Under the pieces are notes generated by a model. The model ran no database searches. It was not told the DNA's origin and saw only the letters and a list, made by a program, of their open reading frames with translations. Position numbers and translations under genes: made by a program. Positions 1 through 7,994 of a stretch of DNA of 64,000 bases are shown in pieces. Origin of the DNA: Streptomyces fructofermentans. GTDB lineage: Bacteria; Actinomycetota; Actinomycetes; Streptomycetales; Streptomycetaceae. The DNA lies in NCBI RefSeq assembly GCF_014651055.1, contig NZ_BMWD01000020.1:1-64000 (forward strand). Direction: 5' to 3'. How positions within the stretch are numbered: position 1 is the first letter of the stretch; the number at the start of each line of letters is the position of its first letter.

Positions 1-170
1 CCCAACTCCTCCTCGAATCCGTCACCACCACCCCCACCACCACCGACGGCAACGACGACGGCAACAGCAACGACGACGGCGGCGACGGCGACGGCGGTGC
101 CGACGACGGCGAACCGCCCGCCGGCACCGCGGAGACCGAGAACACCCCGGAACCCGAACCGGTCAAGTGA
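1..170 (+). CDS. C-terminal end of an unidentified protein
   Basis: A reading frame enters from the left edge (first full codon at position 3) and ends at TGA 168-170. The visible 55 residues start QLLLESVTTTPTTT and become an Asp/Gly/Asn/Pro-rich acidic tail ending PEPVK. Such tails are usually disordered and carry no family signature, so no function can be given. The frame has high G/C at third positions and is followed 41 nt later by a strong hairpin, which supports a real gene end. The rest of the gene lies outside the window. Confidence 0.6.
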   Translation, partial: QLLLESVTTTPTTTDGNDDGNSNDDGGDGDGGADDGEPPAGTAETENTPEPEPVK

Positions 171-211
171 CACCCGGGTCCTGACGGACCCCGCCCGGCC
201 GCCGACGGCAC

Positions 212-248
212 CACCCCGTGGCCCTGATCCGCTCAGGGCCACGGGGTG
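212..248 (+). terminator. Strong hairpin terminator after the partial gene
   Basis: A perfect 16-bp inverted repeat (CACCCCGTGGCCCTGA at 212-227 and its complement at 233-248) surrounds a 5-nt loop TCCGC. It lies 41 nt after the stop codon at 170. No U-tract follows, as is usual in Streptomyces terminators. Confidence 0.85.
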
Positions 249-378
249 TTCCGCGCTGCGGGCCCGCGGACGGCACCCGATGTGACCTCGGTCCAAGTGA
301 CCGTCGTACCTGGTGACTTATGGCTTCCCGGGACGCATCATGTGCGAGTTGTTGTCTCACGATGTGGCCGGGGTTGAT

Positions 379-1689
379 GTGACCAAGGGGAAGAGCGGAA
401 TACGTGCGGCGGGCGCCCTGGCGGGCTGCGCGCTGCTTCTCTCCGGCTGCGGCCTCGGGGGGAACGGACAGGACGGCTCCGGTGCCGCGCGACCCGAGCC
501 CGTCACCGTCGCCAAGGCTCCCGCCAAGGTCCCCGTCCCCCTCGGCAGGGGCAGCCGCACCGCCGACGACTTCAACGGCGACGGGCACCGCGACCTCGTG
601 CTCAACGACCTGGTGAAGCGGGACAGCCACGGCGACGACGCCGGCATCGGCATCGTCTACGGGTCGGCGCGCGGGCTCGTCCCGGGAGCCCGGCAGCTGC
701 TCAGCCCCGCACGGCACGCCGCCGCCACCAAGGGACAGCTGCCAGCCCTCTTCGACGCCGAGGCCAGGTGCGACCTGAACGGGGACGGATTCACCGACCT
801 CGTCGTCTCGACCGATCCGCCGTACGACGGCCAGGGGCAGCCGCCCGTGCCGCTGCAGATCCTGTTCGGGTCGTCCCGGGGGCTGTCGGGCACGGCCGTG
901 AAGCTCGTGATCCCCCCGCAGGCACGTTTCGGCAACGACTGGCCCGACCAGCCCGTGTGCGGCGACTTCGACGGGGACGACGCCGAGGACCTCGTCGTGC
1001 ACGCCACCGACGGGCAGCTCAGCCTGCTGCGGGGGCCGTTCACCCGCAAGGGGGCCCCGAAGGCCGCCGGCGCCCCCCTCGCCTCGCCGGGGAACGTGCC
1101 CACGCCCCCGGCCGTGGACGTCACCGGTGACGGGTACGACGACCTCCTCGTCCGCAAGTCCGAGAACTCCACGGCCACCTTCCTGGTGCCGGGCGGCCCG
1201 GCGGGACCGAAGGGCGCCGCCATCGCCCTCCCGGCCGGTACGGACGTCGTGTTCGGGCGCTTCGGCAAGGGCGCGGGCCTCGACGCGGCGATCGGCTCGC
1301 TGCGCGGCACGGCACTGCGCTACGACGTGCCCGGCACCCGGCGCGGCACGCTCGACGTCGCGGGCACCGTGCTGGACTCCGGGGACTTCGACGGGGACGG
1401 CGTCAGCGAACTGGTCTCCAGCGGATCGGAGCTGCGGGTGTTCCCCGGGCGGGCGGCGGGTCCGTCCGTGTCCGGCATGGTGACCGTGCCGCCGCCCGCC
1501 CGGGGCACGACCCGGGTGTTGGCCGTCGGCGACTTCGACGGGGACGGCCGGGCCGACCTCGCGGTGCGGACGTACCGCGGGGACACCAAGGACACGGTCG
1601 CGGTCTATCCGGGAACCAAGCGCGGCCTGATCGCCCGTGAGCCCTCGGTCACCTTCTCCACCTCGGGCTTCCTGGGCCTGGAGGGCTGA
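379..1689 (+). CDS. FG-GAP/VCBS repeat lipoprotein
   Basis: Predicted exported lipoprotein of about 436 residues. From GTG 379 the product has a lipoprotein signal: lysines, a hydrophobic stretch and the lipobox LLSGC. Upstream starts in the same frame (ATG 340, GTG 313) would put a polar extension before the signal, so 379 is preferred, although its ribosome site (GGGG) is weak. The mature part has Ca2+-binding FG-GAP loops of the type DFNGDGHRDLV, DLNGDGFTDLV, DFDGDDAEDLV, DVTGDGYDDLL, DFDGDGVSELV and DFDGDGRADLAV, spaced about 55-75 residues apart, as in integrin-alpha-like beta-propellers. The fold is expected to bind ligands at the cell surface; the ligand is unknown. It is first of four neighbouring FG-GAP genes and overlaps the next start by 1 nt. 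Confidence 0.88.
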   Translation: MTKGKSGIRAAGALAGCALLLSGCGLGGNGQDGSGAARPEPVTVAKAPAKVPVPLGRGSRTADDFNGDGHRDLVLNDLVKRDSHGDDAGIGIVYGSARGLVPGARQLLSPARHAAATKGQLPALFDAEARCDLNGDGFTDLVVSTDPPYDGQGQPPVPLQILFGSSRGLSGTAVKLVIPPQARFGNDWPDQPVCGDFDGDDAEDLVVHATDGQLSLLRGPFTRKGAPKAAGAPLASPGNVPTPPAVDVTGDGYDDLLVRKSENSTATFLVPGGPAGPKGAAIALPAGTDVVFGRFGKGAGLDAAIGSLRGTALRYDVPGTRRGTLDVAGTVLDSGDFDGDGVSELVSSGSELRVFPGRAAGPSVSGMVTVPPPARGTTRVLAVGDFDGDGRADLAVRTYRGDTKDTVAVYPGTKRGLIAREPSVTFSTSGFLGLEG

Positions 1690-3152
1690 TGCGGCGCCCC
1701 GTCCCGGGCCTGCGGGGCGGGCGCTCCTGGGTCCTCGGCATCGCGCTGGCGGTCGCGGGCGGCTCCCTCGCCGCCGGGTGCGGCGCCGCCCCGGAGAAGG
1801 CCGCCCCGCAGAGGCCCGCCGTGGGGAAGGCCGCCGAGAACCCCGACCCCGGCGACTTCAACGGCGACGGCTACGACGACTTCACCACCCTCGTCACCGG
1901 GCAGTCCAAGGACCGCTCGCGCTCCACCGAGACGCTGGTCGTGGCGTACGGCTCGCCGAAGGGGCTCGTCACGTCCACGGCGCAACGGACCGGGGCGGGC
2001 GGGAAGTGGGCCTACTTCGCGCCCGGCCCGCTGCGCACCGACCTCGACGGCGACGGGTTCACCGACCTGGTCGTCGGCCGCGGCAGGGCCGGCGTCCCGC
2101 TGAAGGCCCTCGCGTTCTTCGGCGGCCCCCGCGGCCTCGGCGGCGCCGAGGAGCTCGCCCTGCCCGAGGGCTTCAGGCCGCTCGCCGCCGCCGACTTCGA
2201 CGGCGACGGCTCCACCGACCTGCTCGACGGAGGCAACGACGGGAAGGGCGACTCCGCCCCGACCGAGGGCGCGCTGCTGTACGGCCCCTTCGACCGCTCG
2301 GGGACCCCGGAGCGCCGGACCGTGCTCGACGTCGACCAGCACGGTTACGCGTCCCCCGACTCGGCGGCCACGGGCGACTTCGACGCCGACGGGCGCGCCG
2401 AGGTCGTGTTCACGTACGACTTCGACGCCGAGGAGGACGAGAGCGCGCCCGAGAGCCTGGGCGTCGTGCGCGTCCACGAGGGCACCCCGGACGGACTCGT
2501 CCGCGACGAGCGGCAGGAGGAGCGCATCGAACGGGCCGTGAGCACCTTCGACGGACCGAGGACGCCGCGGACCGGCGACGCGGACGGCGACGGCATCGAC
2601 GACCTGCTGCTGCCCACCCAACTGCCCGTGGCCCCGGCGGACATGCCCGGGGAGGGCGGCGCGCTGACCGTCCTGTACGGCGCGAGGACGGGACTCGGCA
2701 GCGGCCGGGCCGCCTCGCTGATCGAGGGCGAGAACGGCGCGAAACGGCGGATCGACTTCGGCAGTTCGCCCTCGGTCGGCGACGTCGACGGCGACGGGAG
2801 GCCGGACGTCGTCGTGAACACCCCCGACTTCCGGCGCCACGACGGCAAGGTCACGCTGCTGCGGGGCGGCGAGGGGGGTGTGCCGTCGGCGGAGGGCGAG
2901 CAGACCGTCGACGCCGAGACCGAGGGACTGCCTGGCACGCCCAACCCGTACTACTGGAACGCCTTCGGCTTCGAGCCGCCGCTGCTCGACGTCGACGGCG
3001 ACGACCACGACGACGCCGTCGTCTTCGGCCCGCTGTACGAGAAGCGCAAGGGCGCGTTCCTCGTGCTGCGGGGGACGGACGACGGCTTCGACCCCGGCGC
3101 CGTGCAGTTGTTCACACCCGACGATCTCGGCACACCTCTTCGGCTCCGGTGA
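1689..3152 (+). CDS. FG-GAP/VCBS repeat lipoprotein, coupled to the preceding gene
   Basis: The 487-residue product starts at ATG 1689, which shares its A with the TGA of the preceding gene (TGATG), so translation is probably coupled. The N-terminus has arginines, a hydrophobic core and the lipobox LAAGC. At least seven calcium-type FG-GAP loops follow, including DFNGDGYDDF, DLDGDGFTDLV, DFDGDGSTDLL, DADGDGIDDLL and DVDGDGRPDVV, enough for a complete seven-bladed propeller. Several loops deviate (DFDADGRAEV, DVDGDDHDDA). It likely sits on the outer face of the membrane with its neighbour as a pair. No enzymatic motif is visible and the ligand is unknown. Confidence 0.9.
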   Translation: MRRPVPGLRGGRSWVLGIALAVAGGSLAAGCGAAPEKAAPQRPAVGKAAENPDPGDFNGDGYDDFTTLVTGQSKDRSRSTETLVVAYGSPKGLVTSTAQRTGAGGKWAYFAPGPLRTDLDGDGFTDLVVGRGRAGVPLKALAFFGGPRGLGGAEELALPEGFRPLAAADFDGDGSTDLLDGGNDGKGDSAPTEGALLYGPFDRSGTPERRTVLDVDQHGYASPDSAATGDFDADGRAEVVFTYDFDAEEDESAPESLGVVRVHEGTPDGLVRDERQEERIERAVSTFDGPRTPRTGDADGDGIDDLLLPTQLPVAPADMPGEGGALTVLYGARTGLGSGRAASLIEGENGAKRRIDFGSSPSVGDVDGDGRPDVVVNTPDFRRHDGKVTLLRGGEGGVPSAEGEQTVDAETEGLPGTPNPYYWNAFGFEPPLLDVDGDDHDDAVVFGPLYEKRKGAFLVLRGTDDGFDPGAVQLFTPDDLGTPLRLR

Positions 3153-3309
3153 CCGAGCCCGTACGGTTCACCCTCCGGCGGTTCGCCCTCCGGCCGGGCG
3201 GGCGCAACCTTCCGTTCGCCCGCGCGGTCACACCCATGACCGGCTCAGCGGCACCCGTGGCCTCCCGAGGGCCACTCCCCCATTCCTGCAAGAGAGTTGG
3301 AGCACCCTC

Positions 3310-4737
3310 GTGCGAAGGAAGACCCTCTCCGCCGTCGTGCTGTGCGCGAGTGCCGCGATCGGCGGCTCGGTGCTCGCCGTGCCCCCGGCCTCGGCCGCGC
3401 CCACCGTACGGTCCGACTTCAACGGCGACGGTTACGCGGACCTCGCCGTCGGTGTGCCCGGCGGTACGGCCGACGGCAAGGCCCGGGCCGGCTTCGTGAG
3501 CGTCCTGTGGGGCTCGGTCGACGGGCTCGGCGGCTCCGCGTCCAGGATCGGCCAGGCCGCCTCCGGGATACCGGGCACGCCCGAGACCGGCGACCAGTTC
3601 GGGTTCGCCGTGCAGTCCGGGGACCTGAACGGCGACGGGTACGGGGACCTCGCCGTGACCGCCCCCGGCGAGCAGACCGGCGGCGGGAGCGCCCACGAGG
3701 GCGCCGCCTACGTGCTGTGGGGCTCCGAGGACGGCCTGAGGTCCGGCTTCACCGCGGCGAAGGGCCGCGGTGACGTCCGGCTCGGCCGGCTCCTGACGGT
3801 CGGCGACTACGACGGCGACGGCACCGCCGACCTCGCCCTGGCGCAGAACGGCGAGGAGGGCGGTGCGACCGTCCTGCGGCCGGGCCCGCTCGCGCCGGGC
3901 ACCTCCACGGACGCCACGCTCGTCTCCGCGTACGGCTTCGGCGACGCCCGTGCCCTGGCCACCGGCGACTTCGACGGGGACGGCACGGACGACCTCGCGG
4001 CGGCATACAGCGGCCTGGAGATCGGCGGCACGCACGTCAGGAGCCTCGCCTCCGGCTCCTGGAAGGACATCTGGACCGCGTCCGACTCCGGTTCGGCGCT
4101 CGCCGCGGGCGACTTCGACGGCGACGGCACGGCGGACCTCGCCATCGGCCTGGTCGAACCCGACGCCGAGGCCGACGGCACGTACTGCGAGGACCGCCTC
4201 GGCGGGGCCGTGGCCACGGTCCTGGGCGCCGCCGGGACCACCCTCGGCGGCCCGGCCTCGTGCACCACGCAGTCGTCCCCGTCCGTGGGCGGCGCCGCCG
4301 AGCCCGAGGACAACTTCGGCGCCGCGCTGGCGGCGGCCGACCTCGACGGCGACGGCTCGGACGCGCTGCTCGTCGGCGCGAGCCACGAGGCGATCGGCAC
4401 GGCCGAGCGGGCCGGCGCCTACTGGGAGCTGCGGACCGGCGGCGACGGCGCCCTGACCGGTCCGGCCGTCAACCAGGACTCCGCCGGGGTGGCCGGGACG
4501 GCCGAGACGGGGGACCTCTTCGGAGCGGCGCTGTCGGCGGGCCCGTACAGCGGGTCGGCCCATGCGGACCAGGCGGTCGGGGCACCCGGGGAGGCGGTGT
4601 CCGCGGACGACCTCCGCGGCGGCGTCTGGTACCGGCCGTCGGCGGGCACCGCGCCCCGGCCGCCGGCCGTCTCACTGACCCCGGGCAGGCTCGGCGCCAC
4701 GGGAGCGGTCGCGTACGGCGGAGTGCTGGCCAGGTAG
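3310..4737 (+). CDS. Secreted FG-GAP repeat protein
   Basis: The start is GTG 3310, with GGAG 7 nt upstream (3299-3302). The 475-residue product has a Sec signal peptide ending near PASA-AP and no lipobox cysteine, so it should be released or wall-associated rather than lipid-anchored. The mature part is an FG-GAP propeller. Blades carry loops such as DFNGDGYADLAVGVPGG, DLNGDGYGDLAV, DYDGDGTADLAL and DFDGDGTDDLAA, and GTPETGDQFG-type inter-blade motifs that occur in integrin-alpha-like bacterial proteins. It lies 157 nt after the lipoprotein pair and may have its own promoter. Substrate or partner is unknown. Confidence 0.9.
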   Translation: MRRKTLSAVVLCASAAIGGSVLAVPPASAAPTVRSDFNGDGYADLAVGVPGGTADGKARAGFVSVLWGSVDGLGGSASRIGQAASGIPGTPETGDQFGFAVQSGDLNGDGYGDLAVTAPGEQTGGGSAHEGAAYVLWGSEDGLRSGFTAAKGRGDVRLGRLLTVGDYDGDGTADLALAQNGEEGGATVLRPGPLAPGTSTDATLVSAYGFGDARALATGDFDGDGTDDLAAAYSGLEIGGTHVRSLASGSWKDIWTASDSGSALAAGDFDGDGTADLAIGLVEPDAEADGTYCEDRLGGAVATVLGAAGTTLGGPASCTTQSSPSVGGAAEPEDNFGAALAAADLDGDGSDALLVGASHEAIGTAERAGAYWELRTGGDGALTGPAVNQDSAGVAGTAETGDLFGAALSAGPYSGSAHADQAVGAPGEAVSADDLRGGVWYRPSAGTAPRPPAVSLTPGRLGATGAVAYGGVLAR

Positions 4738-5231
4738 CCCGACCCCTGACCCCCGGGACGCGGCCCCTGACCCCCGGGACGCGGGTCGCGGGTCGCGCGG
4801 AACGGGGTGCCCGGCAGACGGCCCGGTCTTCGCGGCACGGGTCGGCGGGGTGACGGACTTCGCGGCGGGGGCTCCCGGGGCCTGGGCGGGCGGCCCGGTG
4901 CTCGGGACGCGGGTCCGTGCGGTGGGGGCCCGGCCCGGCGGGCGGCACCCGGTGCTCGGGCCCGAGCCGCGGCGGCGTGCTCGCGAGGAGCGGCGGCGGC
5001 GGACCGGGCGCACGGCGTCCGGTCGCGTCGCATGCGCCCCGATCGCCTTGCAGGACAGGCGAGTCGGCGAAGGAATCCGGGTCCCGCGTACAACCCCCGC
5101 CCCGTCCGGGCGGTCTCCTGATCGCCGACCGCCGGTGGCGCCCGGGAGAACTCCGGGCGAACACGGCCGGGACGCACCCAATGGAGTGTGGGCGCCCGAG
5201 AGGCGCTCACGCATGCAGCAGGAGATCCCGC
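4738..5231. other. Gene-free stretch between two FG-GAP genes
   Basis: The 494 nt hold no frame with a start, ribosome site and recognisable product. They begin with the 21-bp tandem duplication at 4743-4784 and are then very GC-rich. The promoter of the next FG-GAP gene is presumably in the last 150 nt, but no clear -35/-10 pair is visible. Confidence 0.6.
4743..4784. repeat. 21-bp perfect tandem duplication
   Basis: A 21-bp unit beginning CCCCTGACCCCCGGGACGCG occurs at 4743-4763 and again at 4764-4784 with no spacer, starting 5 nt after the stop codon at 4737. A third partial copy may start as GGGTCGCGGGTCGCG. Confidence 0.9.
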
Positions 5232-6704
5232 ATGCACAAGCATCTGCGACCGACCCTCGCGACGGCGACCGCTGCCGCGCTGGCGGGTGGTCTGCTCTCC
5301 TTCACGGCCGTGACGGCGACGGCGGCCGACTCCGTCCACCACCCGGTGGCGGACTTCAACAACGACGGCTACGGAGACGTGGCGTTCTCCGCCGGCTGGT
5401 CCACCGTCGGCGGCAAGAAGGGCGCCGGCCAGATCGTCGCCCTGTACGGCTCGGCGAGCGGCGTGACGTCCAAGAAGCGCGCCACGATCAGCCAGAACAC
5501 CGCCGGTGTGCCCGGCAGAGCCGAGACCGAGGACGGCTTCGGCTGGATCAGCGCCTACGGCGACTTCAACGGCGACGGCTACGACGACCTCGCGGTCGCG
5601 GCGAGGCGCGAGGACGTGAACGGCGACACCGACGGCGGCACCGTCGCCATCGTGTGGGGCTCGGCGAGGGGCCTGTCCGGCGCGACGACGGTCAAGGACG
5701 CGGCGCCCTCGTCGCACGACCGCTGGGGCGCCGCGCTGGCCGCGGGCGACTTCGACGGGGACGGCACGGAGGACCTCGCGGTCGGCTCCTCGTCGAACCG
5801 GGTGTACGTCTTCAAGGGCGGCATCACCAAGGCGGGCACCTACGGCGGCCGCTACTCGCTGACCACGGACATCACCGCCGGCGGGGGCGGCGGCACGAAG
5901 ATGCTCGCCGCGGGCGACGTCAACGGGGACCGGCGCACGGACCTGGTCGTCGACGGCTACAAGAACGGCGGCGGCTACGCCTACAACATCAACTGGTACG
6001 TGCCCGGCACGGCCTCCGGCCTGGACTCGGGTATGGCGCGAGAGGTGAAGTCCGGGCTCATCAGCGGTATCGGCGACATCGACGGCGACAGCTACGGCGA
6101 CATCGTCACCGGCCAGAACGAGGACCCGGCCGACGACGGCGGCCCGACCGTGCCCGAGTCCACCGCCGGCGGCAAGGTGCACATCGTCCACGGTTCCGCC
6201 GCCGGCCCGGCCGCCACGGTCTCGATCACCCAGAACAGCGGCAACGTGCCCGGCACCTCGGAGCGCGGCGACTGGTTCGGCGGCGAGCTGTCCCTCGGCG
6301 ACATCAACGGCGACGACATGGCGGACCTGGTGGTCGGCGCCCCCGGCAAGAACCTGGGCAGCGTGGTCGACACGGGCACGGTCACCGTGCTGTACGGCTC
6401 CGCCTCGGGTGTGAACACCATGTCGGGGTACCAGTTCCTCGCCCAGTCCACGGCGGGCGTCCCCGGGACGGACGAGAAGGGCGACCGCTTCGGCGGAGAG
6501 ATGAAGCTCACCGACGTCACGGGTGACGGCAGGGCGGACCTGACCGTCGGCGCGTTCGGCGAGAACGAAGGCAACGGCGCGCTGGTGTACCTGCCCTCCA
6601 ACGGCACGCGGATCACCACGACCGGGGCGCGCTCCATCTCCCCGTCCTCGATCGGCGTCTCGACGGACGCCTCCCCGTACTTCGGAGCCAACGCCGCCGA
6701 CTGA
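5232..6704 (+). CDS. Secreted FG-GAP repeat protein
   Basis: ATG 5232 is preceded by AGGAGA (5220-5225). The 490-residue product has a Sec signal (HKHLRPTLATATAAALAGG... to ATAA-D) and no lipobox. Blades carry DFNNDGYGDVAF, DFNGDGYDDLAVAA, DFDGDGTEDLAV, DVNGDRRTDLVV, DIDGDSYGDIVT, DINGDDMADLVV and DVTGDGRADLTV, so a seven-bladed integrin-alpha-like propeller is expected. Motifs such as GVPGTDEKGDRFGGEM mark blade boundaries. It is the fourth FG-GAP gene in a row, but 494 nt separate it from the third, so it is probably a separate transcript, closed by the hairpin at 6724-6757. Confidence 0.9.
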   Translation: MHKHLRPTLATATAAALAGGLLSFTAVTATAADSVHHPVADFNNDGYGDVAFSAGWSTVGGKKGAGQIVALYGSASGVTSKKRATISQNTAGVPGRAETEDGFGWISAYGDFNGDGYDDLAVAARREDVNGDTDGGTVAIVWGSARGLSGATTVKDAAPSSHDRWGAALAAGDFDGDGTEDLAVGSSSNRVYVFKGGITKAGTYGGRYSLTTDITAGGGGGTKMLAAGDVNGDRRTDLVVDGYKNGGGYAYNINWYVPGTASGLDSGMAREVKSGLISGIGDIDGDSYGDIVTGQNEDPADDGGPTVPESTAGGKVHIVHGSAAGPAATVSITQNSGNVPGTSERGDWFGGELSLGDINGDDMADLVVGAPGKNLGSVVDTGTVTVLYGSASGVNTMSGYQFLAQSTAGVPGTDEKGDRFGGEMKLTDVTGDGRADLTVGAFGENEGNGALVYLPSNGTRITTTGARSISPSSIGVSTDASPYFGANAAD

Positions 6705-6723
6705 CCCGCCCCTCCTCCCCTCG

Positions 6724-6757
6724 CAGGAGCCCGCGCCCCCGGGGACGCGGGCTCCTG
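6724..6757 (+). terminator. Hairpin terminator after FG-GAP gene
   Basis: Arms CAGGAGCCCGCG (6724-6735) and CGCGGGCTCCTG (6746-6757) give a perfect 12-bp stem, 19 nt after the stop. The 10-nt loop CCCCCGGGGA can extend the helix further. Confidence 0.85.
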
Positions 6758-7019
6758 TCGTGCCCGCGCACGTCCCGCGCCGTGCCGCCGGGTACGGTCC
6801 CCGTCCCGGGCGCACCCCCCGGCGCCCCCCGGATGGCCCACGGGTGGCCCCTGCGGTCCCGAGCTGCCCGGGGAGGCCGCGGCAATCCCGGGGAACCTCC
6901 GAGAATCCCCCGAAGAACGCCTGGCAGACCCCCTAGGGGATGTCACAGCTCGGCAGCAAAGCCGGGTCCGTTGCCCGGGCCCGGCACGTCACTCAGTGGG
7001 ACCAGGTACGTTCGATTAC

Positions 7020-7925
7020 GTGGCTGGATTCAGGATCGGACGCGGCCGGGACAACCGCACTCGGCAAACCCGTCCGCAACAACACCCGCGGCAGCAGCCG
7101 TACGGACAGCAGGCCCCCCAGGGCGGCTCGTCGTACGGCTACCCCCCTGCGCAGCAGCCCTACCCGCAGCAGCAGCCGTACGGCGGCGGCGGCAACGGCT
7201 CGCAGCAGTGGCCCCATGGAGGCGGACACGGCGAACCGGAGTACTTCGGCGACCACCACGCCCAGGGACCTGACCCGTACGCGGCGAACCAGCCGGGTCA
7301 CACGGCTGCCTTCGCCGTCGGCGAGGACCCGTACAGCCAGGGCGGGACCTACCGGGCCGGACAGACGCAGGCGCCCCCCGTGGGCCCGCGGCTGGGCTGG
7401 CAGGACCTGCTCAGCGGCGTGGTCCTGCGCCCGAACCAGACCTTCCTGCAGATGCGGGACTACACGATGTGGGGCCCTGCCCTCGTCGTGACGTTCCTGT
7501 ACGGGCTGCTCGCGGTCTTCGGCTTCGACGGCGCCCGCTCGGACGCGATCAACGCGACGCTGTCCTCGGCCGTGCCGATCGTCCTGACGACGGCCGTCGC
7601 GATCGTCCTCAGCTCGTTCATCCTGGGCGTGGTCACCCACACCCTCGCGCGCCAGCTCGGCGGCGACGGCGCCTGGCAGCCCACGGTCGGCCTCTCCATG
7701 CTGATCATGTCGCTGACGGACGCCCCGCGACTGGTCGTCGCGATGTTCGCGGGCGGCGACGCCCCGTTCGTGCGGATCCTCGGCTGGGCGACCTGGGTCG
7801 CGGCCGGCGCGCTGTTCACGCTGATGGTCGGCAAGTCGCACGACCTGCCGTGGCCGAAGGCGCTGGGGGCCTCGGCGATCCAGCTCGTCGCGCTGCTGTC
7901 CATCATCAAGCTCGGCACGTTCTAG
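7020..7925 (+). CDS. Yip1 family membrane protein
   Basis: The 301-residue product begins at GTG 7020 as (M)AGFRIGRGRDNRT; the in-frame start 24 nt earlier gives an atypical N-terminus. Residues up to about 120 are a Gln/Pro/Tyr/Gly-rich disordered cytoplasmic segment (repeats of QQPYGQQ type). The C-terminal 170 residues hold about five hydrophobic helices separated by short loops and match the Yip1-type membrane domain. The segment LLSGVVLRPNQTFLQMRDYTMWGPALVVTFLYG opens the domain. Molecular function of bacterial Yip1 proteins is not established. It ends in a hairpin shared with the convergent flavoenzyme gene. Confidence 0.85.
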   Translation: MAGFRIGRGRDNRTRQTRPQQHPRQQPYGQQAPQGGSSYGYPPAQQPYPQQQPYGGGGNGSQQWPHGGGHGEPEYFGDHHAQGPDPYAANQPGHTAAFAVGEDPYSQGGTYRAGQTQAPPVGPRLGWQDLLSGVVLRPNQTFLQMRDYTMWGPALVVTFLYGLLAVFGFDGARSDAINATLSSAVPIVLTTAVAIVLSSFILGVVTHTLARQLGGDGAWQPTVGLSMLIMSLTDAPRLVVAMFAGGDAPFVRILGWATWVAAGALFTLMVGKSHDLPWPKALGASAIQLVALLSIIKLGTF

Positions 7926-7935
7926 CGGTCCGGCG

Positions 7936-7961
7936 CGCGCCGGCCGTCCGGCCGGCGCGCC
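7936..7961. terminator. Bidirectional hairpin between convergent genes
   Basis: A perfect 11-bp stem (GCGCGCCGGCC at 7936-7946 with its complement at 7951-7961) and a GTCC loop lie between the stop of the Yip1 gene (7925) and the stop of the opposite-strand flavoenzyme (7995). It can serve both. Confidence 0.8.
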
Positions 7962-7994
7962 GCCCCGCGGCCGGGCAGGCCCGGGGCCACCGGG

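Noticed and set aside
313-378. Longer N-terminus (start at 313 or 340) for the first FG-GAP lipoprotein
   Set aside because: It would add 13-22 residues before the lipoprotein signal; GTG 379 places lysines directly before the hydrophobic core.
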